The notes under the pieces were generated by a model. The model worked only from the letters and a program-made list of their open reading frames with translations, did not search any database and was not told the DNA's origin. From an uncultured Collinsella sp. (GTDB lineage Bacteria > Actinomycetota > Coriobacteriia > Coriobacteriales > Coriobacteriaceae): a stretch of 6,765 nucleotides of DNA. Shown piece after piece: positions 1 through 6,765 of the stretch (within the stretch, counting starts at the first letter, position 1; every line of letters begins with the position of its first letter). Both the position numbers and the translations under genes were made by a program. The DNA lies in NCBI GenBank assembly GCA_902495955.1, contig CABUZE010000051.1, positions 1 through 6,765 of the forward strand, given 5' to 3'.

Positions 1-1106
1 CCGATTTTGCTCCAGCGGCCGGCGAGGGCATCGAGTGCAAACGCGTCGTGTGCGAGGCTCCTCAGCATTTGAGTGAGGCGGCTGTGCCGTACCTGGTCCT
101 GCGTCGCCGCGATGGCGAGGGCGAGAACGCGACGCTCGTGCCGCGTCTGACGTCCGCCTCGCAGATTGAGGCGTACTCGACGTGCCCGCTGTGCTGGTTT
201 GTGTCGTATCGCGTGAAGCCCCAGTCCATCGACGCGGGCTTTGGCAACATGGAGAAGGGTAACTTTGTCCACGACGTGCTGGAGCACCTGCATGCTCGTC
301 TGCCCCAGGAGGGCATGGAGCGTGTGACGCCCGAGAACCTGCCACGTGCTCAGGAGCTGCTGAGCGAGGTCTTTGACGAGACGTTGGCCGAGCACGCCGG
401 CAAGCGAGGCACGGAGGGCCCGCTGGTGCCGCTCTCTGCGGTGGAGGAGCGCCAGGTGGCCGAGATTCTGCCGCAGCTGGAGGGCGTGCTTGCCTACGAG
501 TCCGAGGCACTTGCCCCCTTTGCCCCGCGCTACCTGGAGTTTGCCTTCAACGAGCTCAAGGTCGAGTATGCCGGTTGGCCGCTTGGCGGACGCATCGACC
601 GCGTGGACGTGGACGCCGAGGATCGTGCCGTGGTGATCGACTACAAGCATCGCACGGGCGTTGAGGAGTTTAAGCTCGCCGACCCCACGGTGCGCGACGA
701 GGAATCGGGCACGGCGCCCATCGACGACCCGCGCTGGTTGCCGCCACATACCCAAACGCTCATCTACGCCCAGGCCATGCGCCGGGCGCTGGATCTGGAC
801 ACCCGCGCGGCACTCTACTTTTCGACCAAGGGCGGCAAGCCGGCGTTGCGCGGTGCCGCGAGCGCCGAGCTGCTCGAGGAGGAGCGCGGCGACGGTCGCA
901 TCCCGGGCCTTAAGAAAGGTTTCCCCGGCGAGGGTGGCAGCATGGACTTCGACGCCCTGCTCGATCGCGTGGAGGCCGGCATCGCCGAGCGCCTGCGCGA
1001 GCTCGAGGCGGGCAACGTTGCCGCCGTCGACCCGGCGTCGGCTCAGGCCGCGCATGCGCGCTGCTCGTATAACCACGAAGGAACGTTTGTAAGGAGGGAC
1101 GTGTAG
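1..1106 (+). CDS. addB: AddB-like subunit, C-terminal PD-(D/E)XK nuclease part (5' truncated by window edge)
   Basis: This is the C-terminal end of a probable AddB subunit of the AddAB helicase-nuclease, which resects DNA double-strand breaks for homologous recombination. The frame is open to the left edge (first full codon at 3), so the GTG at 48 is not a credible start. The nuclease domain begins at a Thr-Cys-Pro-Leu-Cys stretch (Cys codons at 183 and 192). It continues with the His of FVHDVLEHL (270), the Asp of GRIDRVD (597), the Asp and Lys of VIDYKHRTG (639 and 645), and Gln and Tyr of QTLIYAQA (753 and 765). These are the usual PD-(D/E)XK residues, so the active site looks intact. AddB normally ends with C-x2-C-x5-C, which binds a 4Fe-4S cluster with an upstream Cys; here the same spacing reads Cys, Asn, Val. 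The gene lies directly upstream of addA, the usual addB-addA order. It could also be called a generic PD-(D/E)XK nuclease protein, since its N-terminal helicase-like part is not visible. Confidence 0.85.
   Translation, partial: DFAPAAGEGIECKRVVCEAPQHLSEAAVPYLVLRRRDGEGENATLVPRLTSASQIEAYSTCPLCWFVSYRVKPQSIDAGFGNMEKGNFVHDVLEHLHARLPQEGMERVTPENLPRAQELLSEVFDETLAEHAGKRGTEGPLVPLSAVEERQVAEILPQLEGVLAYESEALAPFAPRYLEFAFNELKVEYAGWPLGGRIDRVDVDAEDRAVVIDYKHRTGVEEFKLADPTVRDEESGTAPIDDPRWLPPHTQTLIYAQAMRRALDLDTRAALYFSTKGGKPALRGAASAELLEEERGDGRIPGLKKGFPGEGGSMDFDALLDRVEAGIAERLRELEAGNVAAVDPASAQAAHARCSYNHEGTFVRRDV
1091..1097 (+). promoter_or_regulatory. Ribosome binding site of addA inside the end of addB
   Basis: AAGGAGG is a full-strength Shine-Dalgarno sequence lying within the last codons of addB. 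It sits 12 bases before the addA ATG, somewhat longer than the usual 5-9. No other start codon downstream gives a better distance, and the GTG at 1101 runs straight into the addB stop. Ribosomes finishing addB would cover this site, so translational coupling that keeps the two subunits in balance is likely. Confidence 0.7.
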
Positions 1107-1109
1107 ACC

Positions 1110-4100
1110 ATGGATCTTTCGACTTTGATGCCGCAACAGCTGCGGATCGTCAAAACGCTCGACCGTCCGCTGTTTGTCTCGGCGGGCGCCGGTTCGGGCA
1201 AGACCTTTACCCTCACGCGCCGCATCGTCTACGCGCTCTCGCCCGAATCCGGTCCGTTCGTTGAGCATCTGGACCAGGTGCTCGCCATTACCTTTACCAA
1301 AGATGCCGCGGCCGAGATCCGCGACCGCGTGCGCCGTGCGCTTATCGACGAGGGCATGGACGAGGAAGCACTGACTGTCGACGACGCGTGGATCTCGACC
1401 ATTCACGGCATGTGCTCGCGTATCCTGCGCGCACACGCGTTGGAGCTGGGCATCGATCCCGAGTTCACAGTGCTCACCGATACCGACGAGCTTATGGACC
1501 AGGCTGTTGAGCATGTGCTGGCCCGCGCGACGGCACCCGATGCCGCCCCCGAGCTCGCGGCATCGCTCAAGGCCCTCTACGCCTGGTATCCCATGGCGGG
1601 TGAGGGCGGCCCCTTTGGCGCCGGCACCACCATCAAGGGTCTGGTGCGCGAGCTGCTGGAGCTCTCGAGCCAGCTGCCGGGCGGCATGGACGACGTGAGC
1701 GTGGCGCGCGGCCAGGCCGACACCTCGACGCTTGCCGATGCCTATCGCGCGGCGCTGGGCGTAAGCAAGGCCGCGACCGAGAAGGCACAGATGGCGCTCG
1801 ATGCCATCGATGCATTCGAGGCCAGCGGCAAGACCATGGCCGATGCGGCGCGACTCATGATGTCGTGCACCATGCCGCGCGCGAGCAAGGCATTCCCTAA
1901 GGAGCAGGTCGAGCTGCTCAAGGCCGAGGCCGCCGATGCATTTATCAATATCGTGCTGGCCTGCGGTGGTCCCGCGCTCGATGCACTGGTGGGCTTGGCC
2001 CGCTCTGTAGAGGCCGAGTATCGCGTACTGAAGGCTGCCCAGTCCGCCCTCGACAACAACGACTTGCTGCGTATGGCCTACGAGGCCCTGCGCGATTACC
2101 CGGCCATCCGAGCGGCATACGAGGGCCGCTTTAAGATGGTCATGATCGACGAGTTCCAGGATACCGACCAGATGCAGGTCGATCTGATCCGATACCTGAC
2201 GGGTGCGGGGGAGCGCGCGCTGTGCACCGTGGGCGATGCGCAACAGTCCATCTATCGCTTCCGCGGCGCCGAGGTCGAGGTGTTCCGTCGCCAGGAGCGC
2301 AAGGTGGGCTCGTCTGCCGCGCCCGAGGCGACTGCCGTGGCCGACGCCCCTGCTGGCGAGCTCGTCAAGCTCGTGCGCAACTTCCGCAGCCATGATGAGG
2401 TGCTGCGTTACGTGGCGCGCGTCTTCGACGGCGACGACGGCGGCCTGATGCAGGGCTTTTTGGACCTTGAGGCAAGCGACGGCCGCAAGAACACGCTGGT
2501 GGCAGACGCCTCGCGTCGCCAGGCCCTCTTTGTTGCCGGCGGCAGTACGCAGGAGCGCACACAGGCCAAGGCCCGTGCGATCGCCGAGCGATTCCGCGCG
2601 CGTGCCGATGCCGGCCAGCCCCAGGGCGGCAGGGTGCTGCTGCTGGGCCGCATGACCAACGCAGACGTCTACGCACAGGCCTTCCGTGACCAGGGGCTCG
2701 ACTGCGTCATCGCGGGCGGCTCGGTCTTTGCCCAAGCCGCCGAGGTGCAGACGGTGCGCGCCCTGGTTTGTGCGCTCGCCAATCCGGCCGATACGGCGCA
2801 GGGCCTTATGCCGCTGCTCGCCTCGCCGATGTTTGCCCTGGGCGCCCAGGAGTTTCTGGCGCTGGCGACCAAGCTCGATAGCGAGACGAGGGAGACCTCG
2901 CGTCGCAACATCGATGCGGGCATCATGAGCGATTCCGATGTGCCGGGCCTGCAAGACTTGCCGCTCGTGACGCGCGCCCGCGAGGTGCTGCGCTATGCGC
3001 TTCGTCGCGTGGGCCGCGATTCGTTCGCGGCGATCGCGCGCGACGTGGTCAACGCCTCCGGCTGGTTTGTGCGTCTGGCACAGCGTGGTCCCGAGGGCAA
3101 GGCCATTGCCGCCAACGTGCTCAAGGCGCTCGACGCTGTGGCCGAGGCGGAGGCCGAGTTCGGCAACTCGCCGCGTTCCATCGCGCTTGCCTTCGATCGC
3201 TTCCTGGCGGGCAAGGAAGCTCCGGGTGCCCTCAACGAGGAGGGCGACGGCGCGGTGCGCATCATGACGGTGCATGCCTCCAAGGGTCTGGAATATCCGG
3301 TCGTGGCGGTCGCGGAGTGCTTTGGCGTGCGTAAGTCCTCGGGTGCGGCACAGATGGGTCGCGTCGAGGGTGGAGCGCAGGTTGTGGCGCTGCCGGCACG
3401 CTTCGACGGCGTTAAACTCGCGGACGGAACTTTTGTGAAGGGCGACGACGTTAAAAAGCAGTTTGAGCATGCGTTTAAGGGCAAGGGCACGTCGCTGTGG
3501 TTGCCGCCAGAGCTTATGGAGGACGTATGCGCGACGGGTTCTCCCGCTGAGGCATTTGCTCGCCTGCGCAACGACGACCTGCAGCTTTCGCTCGAAGAGC
3601 GGGCTCGTTTACTCTATGTCGCCATGACGCGTGCGCGAGAGCTGGTCATTCTGGCGATGGATGCCGGCGTGAGCCGTGGCAAGGTGACGGCGCCGACCTT
3701 CGACGTCGAGACCGATCTGACCTACGACGTGCTCCGCCGTATTTTGCCGACCGACGCTCTGGACATGCCGCAGCTCGATGCCGACCGCCTGGTGTTCGAC
3801 AACTCCCAGCCGGGCGACTACGAGCTTATTTCGCTCGCGGGCTTTACCTTTGGCGAGCAGGCGTTTGAGGCCAACGCTTCGCTGGATGCCGAGGGCAGGC
3901 TTGTTCGTGGCGATGCCGATACAGATGCTGCCGACGATTCGGCCAGTACAATCGTCCCCGGTCCTGCCGACCCCGAGCCCGATGCGTTTGAGCTCGTGTA
4001 TCCCCAGGCGGTGGGCGTGCGCATGGGCATCTGTCCGTTTCCGGTGCGTGACTCGTATAGCTACTCGTCAATCGCTGCGGCGCTCCATGCCGAGACAGAA

Positions 4101-4742
4101 GACCGTGCCGCCGAGGCGCGTGTGCCCATGGACGAGTCCGGCGATGATGCAGAGTCGGATGGCTCGGAGATGACGGATGCAGACGTGGCTGCTGTCGAGC
4201 CCGCCGGCAATCCCATGGCGCTGGGCTCGGCCTTCCACGCCGCCTGCCAGTGGCTCATCGAGATGGGTGCCGATGCGCTGCCCGCTGAGCGTGCCGACGC
4301 CCTGGCTCGCCTGTGGCACCTGACGCCAGAACAGCGCGAGCGCTTCGATGTCGCTCTGGAGCGCTGGCTCAAGTCGTCGGTTCGTGCCGACCTGCTCGCG
4401 TGGCCGTGCGTTCGCGCCGAGGTGCCGTTCTTTTCGCTGGGCTGCGAGGACGAGGACATCGCTCGCTACGGCGCATATGCCGAAGGCGCCATCGATGCAC
4501 TGGCGACGAACCCGGCGGATTCGTCACGCGCGCTGGTCATCGACTATAAGACGGGCGGCACGCCGGACGAGACGCCGGACCAGCTGCAGGAGAAGCACGC
4601 CCTGCAGGCGCGCGTCTACGCTGATGTTCTGAGCAAGGCGGGCTTTGAGGCTGTGACCGTCAAGTTCGTCCGCGTGGAGCAGGCCGATCCGACTCTCTTC
4701 GTCAATCCCGCCGAGCCCCAAGTAGTCACCTACAACTTCTAG
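1110..4742 (+). CDS. addA: AddA helicase-nuclease subunit (UvrD/superfamily 1 helicase plus PD-(D/E)XK nuclease)
   Basis: This is the ATP-driven 3'-5' helicase and nuclease subunit of the AddAB complex, which unwinds and degrades broken DNA ends in the cytoplasm before RecA loading. At 1210 residues it is full length for AddA. Helicase motifs are in order: Q motif near residue 9, Walker A AGAGSGKT (25-32, Lys31), motif Ia TFTKDAAAEIRDRV, Walker B DEFQD (347-351), motif III GDAQQSIYRFRG (375-386), motif IV VRNFRS (422-427), motif V MTVHASKGLEYP (719-730), and motif VI LLYVAMTRARE (834-844). The C-terminal nuclease shows His1043, Asp1129, Asp1145 and Lys1147 (in IDYKTG), Gln1166 and Tyr1170, so both activities look intact. 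Two acidic, low-complexity stretches (about 926-958 and 995-1031) lie between helicase and nuclease. The ATG at 1110 follows the addB stop by 3 bases and is preceded by AAGGAGG. AdnB-type actinobacterial enzymes are related, but length and order fit AddA better. Confidence 0.9.
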   Translation: MDLSTLMPQQLRIVKTLDRPLFVSAGAGSGKTFTLTRRIVYALSPESGPFVEHLDQVLAITFTKDAAAEIRDRVRRALIDEGMDEEALTVDDAWISTIHGMCSRILRAHALELGIDPEFTVLTDTDELMDQAVEHVLARATAPDAAPELAASLKALYAWYPMAGEGGPFGAGTTIKGLVRELLELSSQLPGGMDDVSVARGQADTSTLADAYRAALGVSKAATEKAQMALDAIDAFEASGKTMADAARLMMSCTMPRASKAFPKEQVELLKAEAADAFINIVLACGGPALDALVGLARSVEAEYRVLKAAQSALDNNDLLRMAYEALRDYPAIRAAYEGRFKMVMIDEFQDTDQMQVDLIRYLTGAGERALCTVGDAQQSIYRFRGAEVEVFRRQERKVGSSAAPEATAVADAPAGELVKLVRNFRSHDEVLRYVARVFDGDDGGLMQGFLDLEASDGRKNTLVADASRRQALFVAGGSTQERTQAKARAIAERFRARADAGQPQGGRVLLLGRMTNADVYAQAFRDQGLDCVIAGGSVFAQAAEVQTVRALVCALANPADTAQGLMPLLASPMFALGAQEFLALATKLDSETRETSRRNIDAGIMSDSDVPGLQDLPLVTRAREVLRYALRRVGRDSFAAIARDVVNASGWFVRLAQRGPEGKAIAANVLKALDAVAEAEAEFGNSPRSIALAFDRFLAGKEAPGALNEEGDGAVRIMTVHASKGLEYPVVAVAECFGVRKSSGAAQMGRVEGGAQVVALPARFDGVKLADGTFVKGDDVKKQFEHAFKGKGTSLWLPPELMEDVCATGSPAEAFARLRNDDLQLSLEERARLLYVAMTRARELVILAMDAGVSRGKVTAPTFDVETDLTYDVLRRILPTDALDMPQLDADRLVFDNSQPGDYELISLAGFTFGEQAFEANASLDAEGRLVRGDADTDAADDSASTIVPGPADPEPDAFELVYPQAVGVRMGICPFPVRDSYSYSSIAAALHAETEDRAAEARVPMDESGDDAESDGSEMTDADVAAVEPAGNPMALGSAFHAACQWLIEMGADALPAERADALARLWHLTPEQRERFDVALERWLKSSVRADLLAWPCVRAEVPFFSLGCEDEDIARYGAYAEGAIDALATNPADSSRALVIDYKTGGTPDETPDQLQEKHALQARVYADVLSKAGFEAVTVKFVRVEQADPTLFVNPAEPQVVTYNF

Positions 4743-4754
4743 TCCTCAGATAAC

Positions 4755-4817
4755 TTGCGGTGGAATACGGACTGTTTTGGCCAAAAAAGCCGCCAAACAG
4801 TCCGTATTTCACCGCAA
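4755..4817. repeat. Long inverted repeat with nested palindrome, possible terminator or repeat element
   Basis: The arms 4755-4777 and 4795-4817 are complementary over 23 positions, with one G-T (G-U in RNA) pair at 4763/4809 and no mismatch. The stem can extend by GGC:GCC (4779-4781 with 4792-4794) past one bulged T, leaving a 10-base loop that contains six As. A separate perfect 12-bp palindrome, TTTTGGCCAAAA, occupies 4775-4786 and competes with the main fold. The element starts 12 bases after the addA stop. Neither strand has a run of Ts right after the stem, so it is not a standard intrinsic terminator. It could still stop or slow transcription, protect the addA mRNA 3' end, or be a dispersed REP-like element. 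Confidence 0.8.
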
Positions 4818-4839
4818 CGCATGGGAGAGCCTGGGGCGG

Positions 4840-4845
4840 TACAAT
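4840..4845 (+). promoter_or_regulatory. Possible -10 box for the DUF3284 gene
   Basis: TACAAT matches the -10 consensus at 5 of 6 bases and lies 33 bases before the start codon at 4879, giving a short leader. I see no good -35 at a 16-18 base distance (the sequence there is near ACGCAT) and no TG extension, so this is a weak prediction. It lies just downstream of the large hairpin, which would make the gene a separate unit from addBA. Confidence 0.35.
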
Positions 4846-4867
4846 GGCTCGAACGGTTCAAACGAAT

Positions 4868-4873
4868 AAGGAG
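4868..4873 (+). promoter_or_regulatory. Ribosome binding site of the DUF3284 gene
   Basis: AAGGAG, 5 bases before the ATG at 4879, is a strong and well-placed Shine-Dalgarno sequence. It supports this start and this strand for the gene, against the long antisense open frame over the same DNA. Confidence 0.75.
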
Positions 4874-4878
4874 CCATC

Positions 4879-5388
4879 ATGCAGCTCACCAAAACGCTTA
4901 AGGTGACGCCGGAGGAGCTTTTTGACGCTCTGGCGGGGTCCATCATGCAGGATATCGAGAACGCCACGGGCAAGCGTCCCAGCCGCAACAAGCTCAATGG
5001 CTATAAGTACGAGAAACGCGCCCAGTCCGCAAAAGGCAAGGCCAAGGGCACGGCGATCAAGGTTAAGATCAAGCACTTTGACTACCCGTGCCTCTATGAG
5101 GTCCGTTTTCAGTATGCGGCGGGCATCAATACCATGCGCTATGAGGCTGTACCTGCTGGCGATGGTGCCTGCGAGCTCACCTATACCGAGGATTTTCAGG
5201 GTGTGGGTGGCAACACGTCTGGCACGCGCGGCAAGCTCGGCCTCTTCTTCTATGAGCGCAAGCTCAAGAGCCACGCCAACCAGACGATTGATCAAATCGT
5301 CAAATACATCGAGGGTGAGCGCCGTGTAAAGGCTAATCCCGCCTTCGCCGATGATGCTGCCGAAAACGCTTCGGATGTATTCCATTGA
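4879..5388 (+). CDS. DUF3284-like protein of unknown function, 169 residues
   Basis: The protein resembles the DUF3284 family (from memory, not searched), small proteins of unknown function found mostly in Firmicutes and some actinobacteria. What can be seen: an N-terminal KTLKVTPEELFDAL segment, a conserved-looking ATGKRPSRNKLNGYKYEKR block (about residues 29-47), then alternating hydrophobic and charged strands (KVKIKHF, YEVRFQY, NTMRYEAV, CELTYTEDF). This would suit a small beta-rich fold, perhaps of the START/SRPBCC type. A basic C-terminal helix with LGLFFYERKLKSHANQTIDQIVKYIE follows, then a short acidic tail. There is no signal peptide, membrane segment or metal motif. The protein is probably cytoplasmic. 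The ATG has a strong AAGGAG site 5 bases upstream. Codon use is GC-rich like addA, so it belongs to the host backbone. Its role is unknown and the neighbours do not reveal it. Confidence 0.82.
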   Translation: MQLTKTLKVTPEELFDALAGSIMQDIENATGKRPSRNKLNGYKYEKRAQSAKGKAKGTAIKVKIKHFDYPCLYEVRFQYAAGINTMRYEAVPAGDGACELTYTEDFQGVGGNTSGTRGKLGLFFYERKLKSHANQTIDQIVKYIEGERRVKANPAFADDAAENASDVFH

Positions 5389-5416
5389 TACCCTGTTCAA
5401 AAGCTTTACCGCTCTC

Positions 5417-5466
5417 CACAGCAACTGTGAACACTTCAGGCTTCGAGTCAGTAGCGAGTGGCCTGA
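5417..5466. repeat. Two small inverted repeats upstream of the transporter gene
   Basis: CACAG (5417-5421) and CTGTG (5425-5429) form a 5-bp inverted repeat around CAA. TCAGGC (5436-5441) and GCCTGA (5461-5466) form a 6-bp inverted repeat with a 19-base spacer, and its right arm overlaps the TG of the extended -10 box. Neither is followed by a T run, so they are poor terminators. Either could be a protein-binding site controlling the transporter, but repeats this short also arise by chance. Confidence 0.35.
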
Positions 5467-5472
5467 CATAAT
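5464..5472 (+). promoter_or_regulatory. Possible extended -10 promoter of the transporter gene
   Basis: TGACATAAT matches the extended -10 form (TG, one base, then a 5 of 6 match to TATAAT). No convincing -35 lies at the normal distance, which extended -10 promoters tolerate. Transcription would start around 5479, giving a very short leader with the weak ribosome site GGAAG (5481-5485) near its 5' end. Confidence 0.45.
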
Positions 5473-5491
5473 TAGTTGATGGAAGTGCCAA

Positions 5492-6691
5492 ATGAATAAG
5501 AATGCCACTGCGCAGCTGCACATCTATTCCGCCTTTTTCGTTCTCACGGGATTTGTTTTAAATCGGGGAGTGTTTCTACTTTTCCTTGCGGAGAAAGGAA
5601 TGTCTGTCACGGAAATCGCGCTTTATCAAGCCCTGTTTAACATTGCAACGGTCGTCCTCGAGCTGCCAACAGGGCTGATAGGCGATTTCTTTGGAAAGAA
5701 GTTTTCGATTCAAGTGGGCGTGCTGCTGCTTTTCTTCCATGCGGCCGGCATGTTGCTGCTCTCAGGTCCCTTTCTTGTCGTGCTTTCCCTTGTTGAGGCG
5801 CTCGCCTACTCCCTTCAATCGGGATCCGAACAAGCACTTTTATATGAAATTGTTCGAAATGCCGGTCAAGGAGAGCGCTTCCTCACCATCAACGCTCGGC
5901 TGCTCGCCGCGCAATCAATCGCTACGGGAATAGCAATTGTACTCGGGTCTTTCATTGCCCAAGTGTCTTGGAGTGCCCTCTACATATGTGTCTCCGTTTT
6001 CTATCTCCTGCAGCTTTTCCTCCTGTATCCCATTGAGAGGACGGAAACGACCCGTTCTGAAAGAGCAGAAAAGGGGAGTTTTGACGCAGCCAAGATGTTC
6101 AGGCGAGAAACCTGGCGCTTTGGCGAATCCGCTTTTGCGATATTGCTTCTCCTAATCGGCACAAGCATGCTCGACGGATTCTACGGGAGTTATTACAACT
6201 TGAATCAGCGGGTATTTGACGCATTTGATGCTCCCGTCTCCATAATAGGAATCTTTTTCGGTGCATCCTATGCGGTAAATGCAACGGCCTACATTGCAGC
6301 AGATTTCTTCTCATCGCGTTTCGGGAAAAGAAATACCATGCTCGGCTCGATGCTAATTGAGGCTGGCCTTTTCTTGATTCTTCCGTGGTTCGCTTCAAAT
6401 CCTTTGTGTTTGTTTGGCCTTAGCATGGTGCTTTGTTTCCTCCCAGAAGTGGTGTACATCACTTCGGAAAACTTAATCCAAGACGGGATAGCGGACGATC
6501 TCCGTGCGACGATCCTTTCCGCCGCGTCTCTGGTAAGGGCCCTCTTTTCCGCAATGTTTTTCTCCGTATTTGGACATGTGTTGGGGTTATACCCCATTCA
6601 GATGGCGCTCGGTATTATTGGCGCAATCGCGATAGCGATTACCGCCGTTGTTTCATTAAAAATGGTAGGAATACAGATCTCCAAGAATTGA
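5492..6691 (+). CDS. Major facilitator superfamily transporter, probable exporter
   Basis: This 399-residue membrane protein has about twelve hydrophobic helices in two groups of six (roughly residues 10-181 and 213-390), joined by a charged cytoplasmic loop (182-212), as in the MFS. The loop between helices 2 and 3 carries motif A, G61-x3-D65-x2-G68-K69-K70, after ELPT. A related D271-x6-G278-K279-R280 lies between helices 8 and 9. The SGSEQALLYE segment (110-119) after helix 4 recalls the SG...ALLYD signature of a group of putative drug exporters. Transport is probably driven by the proton gradient. The substrate cannot be read from sequence. ATG 5492 is the first start after an in-frame stop at 5477, with GGAAG 6 bases upstream. 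The gene is much more AT-rich than addA, with more AGA, AGG, ATA and TTA codons, which suggests horizontal acquisition. No regulator or toxin-synthesis gene is in view. Confidence 0.88.
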   Translation: MNKNATAQLHIYSAFFVLTGFVLNRGVFLLFLAEKGMSVTEIALYQALFNIATVVLELPTGLIGDFFGKKFSIQVGVLLLFFHAAGMLLLSGPFLVVLSLVEALAYSLQSGSEQALLYEIVRNAGQGERFLTINARLLAAQSIATGIAIVLGSFIAQVSWSALYICVSVFYLLQLFLLYPIERTETTRSERAEKGSFDAAKMFRRETWRFGESAFAILLLLIGTSMLDGFYGSYYNLNQRVFDAFDAPVSIIGIFFGASYAVNATAYIAADFFSSRFGKRNTMLGSMLIEAGLFLILPWFASNPLCLFGLSMVLCFLPEVVYITSENLIQDGIADDLRATILSAASLVRALFSAMFFSVFGHVLGLYPIQMALGIIGAIAIAITAVVSLKMVGIQISKN

Positions 6692-6765
6692 TATATCGAT
6701 TGACGAGCTATCCGAAGCGTCGAGCCTTCTTGATGGACATGACTATTCGTCACAAATCATTCCGC
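6692..6765. other. Short tail after the transporter, no supported gene
   Basis: After the transporter stop there is no clear hairpin followed by Ts. One plus-strand frame stays open to the right edge from the TTG at 6688, but it covers only 26 codons and has no ribosome site, so it cannot be called a gene. All three minus-strand frames contain stops, though the end of a minus-strand gene entering from the right is possible. Confidence 0.5.

Noticed and set aside
48..50. GTG at 48 as the start of the first gene
   Set aside because: The frame stays open upstream to the window edge, there is no ribosome site before it, and the visible part is only the C-terminal domain of a much larger family.
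2993..3571. Minus-strand open frame of 192 codons inside addA
   Set aside because: It lies opposite the conserved helicase motif V region of addA. Its composition is Ala, Ser, Arg and Pro rich, typical of an antisense shadow.
4755..4817. The hairpin as a standard rho-independent terminator
   Set aside because: There is no T run after the stem on either strand, and the stem is much longer than usual. It is reported as an inverted repeat instead.
5396..5479. Open frame in the gap before the transporter as a gene remnant
   Set aside because: It is short and has no start with a ribosome site, and its translation matches nothing I recognise.
4858..5523. Minus-strand open frame of 221 codons covering the DUF3284 gene
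   Set aside because: It lies opposite a gene with a strong ribosome site and family-like sequence. Its translation has no recognisable domain, and such shadows are expected opposite GC-rich coding DNA.
6688..6765. Open frame from TTG at the right edge
   Set aside because: It has only 26 codons, a rare start codon and no ribosome site, so it cannot be told from chance.

Overview
The window looks like chromosomal DNA from a GC-rich actinobacterium. The best guess is a gut member of the Coriobacteriia, close to Collinsella. This rests on the strong G/C bias at third codon positions, the addB-addA style gene order, and protein wording that feels familiar for that group. It is an inference; no 16S or other marker gene is present.

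Positions 1-4742 hold the end of addB and all of addA, on the plus strand with 3 bases between stop and start. Together they should encode a double-strand-break end-resection helicase-nuclease of the AddAB type. AddB is visible only from its C-terminal PD-(D/E)XK nuclease domain onward, because its frame is open to the left edge. AddA is complete at 1210 residues, with a UvrD-type helicase followed by a second PD-(D/E)XK nuclease. The nuclease residues of both subunits look intact, but the C-terminal cysteines expected for the AddB iron-sulfur cluster are mostly replaced.

Positions 4743-4878 are intergenic and hold a striking 23-bp inverted repeat with a second palindrome nested in it, then a possible promoter and a good ribosome binding site. 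Positions 4879-5388 encode a 169-residue protein that looks like the DUF3284 family, of unknown function.

Positions 5389-5491 are a short intergenic region with two small inverted repeats and an extended -10 promoter. Positions 5492-6691 encode a 12-helix major facilitator superfamily transporter, possibly a drug or toxic-compound exporter. Its base composition is clearly more AT-rich than the genes to its left, which suggests a recent arrival. The last 74 bases hold no gene I can support.

The repair operon is a functional unit. The DUF3284 gene and the transporter appear to be separate transcription units. I found no clear new multi-gene system. The most unusual features are the altered AddB cluster motif, the nested hairpin, and the composition break at the transporter.
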